From JABCZH01 sp963803775 (GTDB lineage: Bacteria; Acidobacteriota; Terriglobia; Terriglobales; Acidobacteriaceae), in the NCBI GenBank assembly GCA_963803775.1, contig CAWDNS010000004.1, forward strand, positions 1 to 64,000: a stretch of 64,000 nt of DNA, in the 5' to 3' direction. This document shows positions 63,634-64,000 of the stretch, piece after piece. How positions within the stretch are numbered: the first letter of the stretch is position 1; the number at the start of each line of letters is the position of its first letter. Made by a program: the position numbers and the translations under genes. The notes below the pieces were generated by a model, which was given only the letters and a program-made list of their open reading frames with translations, was not told the DNA's origin and did no database searches.

Positions 63634-64000
63634 TTATTTTCTGCCTTCACTGCGGCGCTTCAAGAAATCGGCCTTCTCTTTGATTAGCTGCGTGATCTTG
63701 TCAACGCACACTGCAAAGTCCCCGATTGGCTGCCACCCTTTGTCTTCGTGAACTGGCCCCAAATCTCGCCCATCCGAATCTTCTAGACGAGTGTTGGTAA
63801 ACATCATTGTTTTGCTTCGCGTGTCAACGCTGAGGCGTCGACTTTTATAGATGACTCCATGGCACTCATGCAAGAAGCCCGGATTCGGATGAGACTCGGG
63901 AGAGTATACGGGCGCAAACAGATGGCAGAAAGCATCCTTCTGATAAAAGCTGTATAGCTCTACCGCGTATTTCCCGCTGCTGTCGAAGCCCCACGCCGAT
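63634..64000 (-). CDS. Hypothetical protein, N-terminus beyond the window edge
   Basis: The frame is open to the window end. Upstream of a TTG at 63873 the same frame continues (SAWGFDSSGKYAVELYSFYQ to base 64000), so the TTG is not the true start. The visible part is about 121 residues: FCHLFAPVYSPESHPN, then IYKSRRLSVDTRSKTMMFTNTRLEDSDG, suggesting a small secreted beta protein. Not recognised. Confidence 0.6.
   Translation of the reverse strand, partial: SAWGFDSSGKYAVELYSFYQKDAFCHLFAPVYSPESHPNPGFLHECHGVIYKSRRLSVDTRSKTMMFTNTRLEDSDGRDLGPVHEDKGWQPIGDFAVCVDKITQLIKEKADFLKRRSEGRK

Overview
The window looks like a chromosomal segment of a soil Acidobacteriota (Koribacter/Terriglobia-like) bacterium. 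This is inferred from the mix of a giant two-component-propeller sensor kinase, a caa3/bc respiratory operon, a Pao-type molybdenum enzyme, small Acidobacteria-style proteins and a moderately high G+C. No rRNA or other marker is present to prove it.

Region 1 (1-28 kb) is the most coherent part. A partial L,D-transpeptidase opens the window. It is followed by a pyruvate-oxidase-like ThDP enzyme and a 2-hydroxyacid dehydrogenase, then a nine-gene minus-strand respiratory operon (coxB-coxA-coxC, membrane protein, dihaem cytochrome c, Rieske, cytochrome b/c, ctaG, ctaB). Next come a second pyruvate-oxidase paralogue, a regulatory block (FixJ-like regulator, stand-alone receiver, sigma-54 activator lacking its own receiver, 1536-residue sensor kinase), an EmrAB-TolC-type efflux operon and an acetoacetate-decarboxylase-like gene. 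Five transcription units here carry a matching sigma-54 (-24/-12) promoter. Three regulatory regions share a repeated TGTCA-type box, and the box-to-promoter distance is identical upstream of the two oxidase paralogues. I propose that the sensor and split activator in the middle of the region control all five units.

Region 2 (28-42 kb) is a minus-strand catabolic and redox cluster. It holds enoyl-CoA hydratase, a frameshifted fumarylacetoacetase-family gene, a large FAD/Fe-S dehydrogenase, a tautomerase, an aldehyde dehydrogenase, an NmrA-like protein, a membrane cytochrome b and a PaoABC-like aldehyde oxidoreductase. The catalytic Mo subunit is broken by about six frameshifts.

Region 3 (42-51 kb) is a probable genomic-island remnant at the selenocysteine tRNA gene selC. 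An integrase relic lies beside selC. A direct repeat of the tRNA 3' end sits about 7.1 kb away. Cargo lies between them: methyltransferase, radical SAM/SPASM protein, secreted protein, three glycosyltransferases and DoxX. Two related 230-bp repeats lie outside the far end.

Region 4 (51-57 kb) contains peroxiredoxin, an ArsR regulator with a palindromic operator, RidA, PhzF, two receiver-only regulators, a LolD/MacB-like ATPase and a tryptophan-dioxygenase-like protein, ending in tRNA-Gly with a terminator.

Region 5 (57.5-64 kb) holds an MCE protein and then short, mostly unrecognised membrane or secreted proteins and a DUF2971 protein. It resembles accessory DNA.

Several conserved genes carry single-base indels, some at short homopolymers. 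Sequencing error and real decay cannot be separated from the sequence alone.
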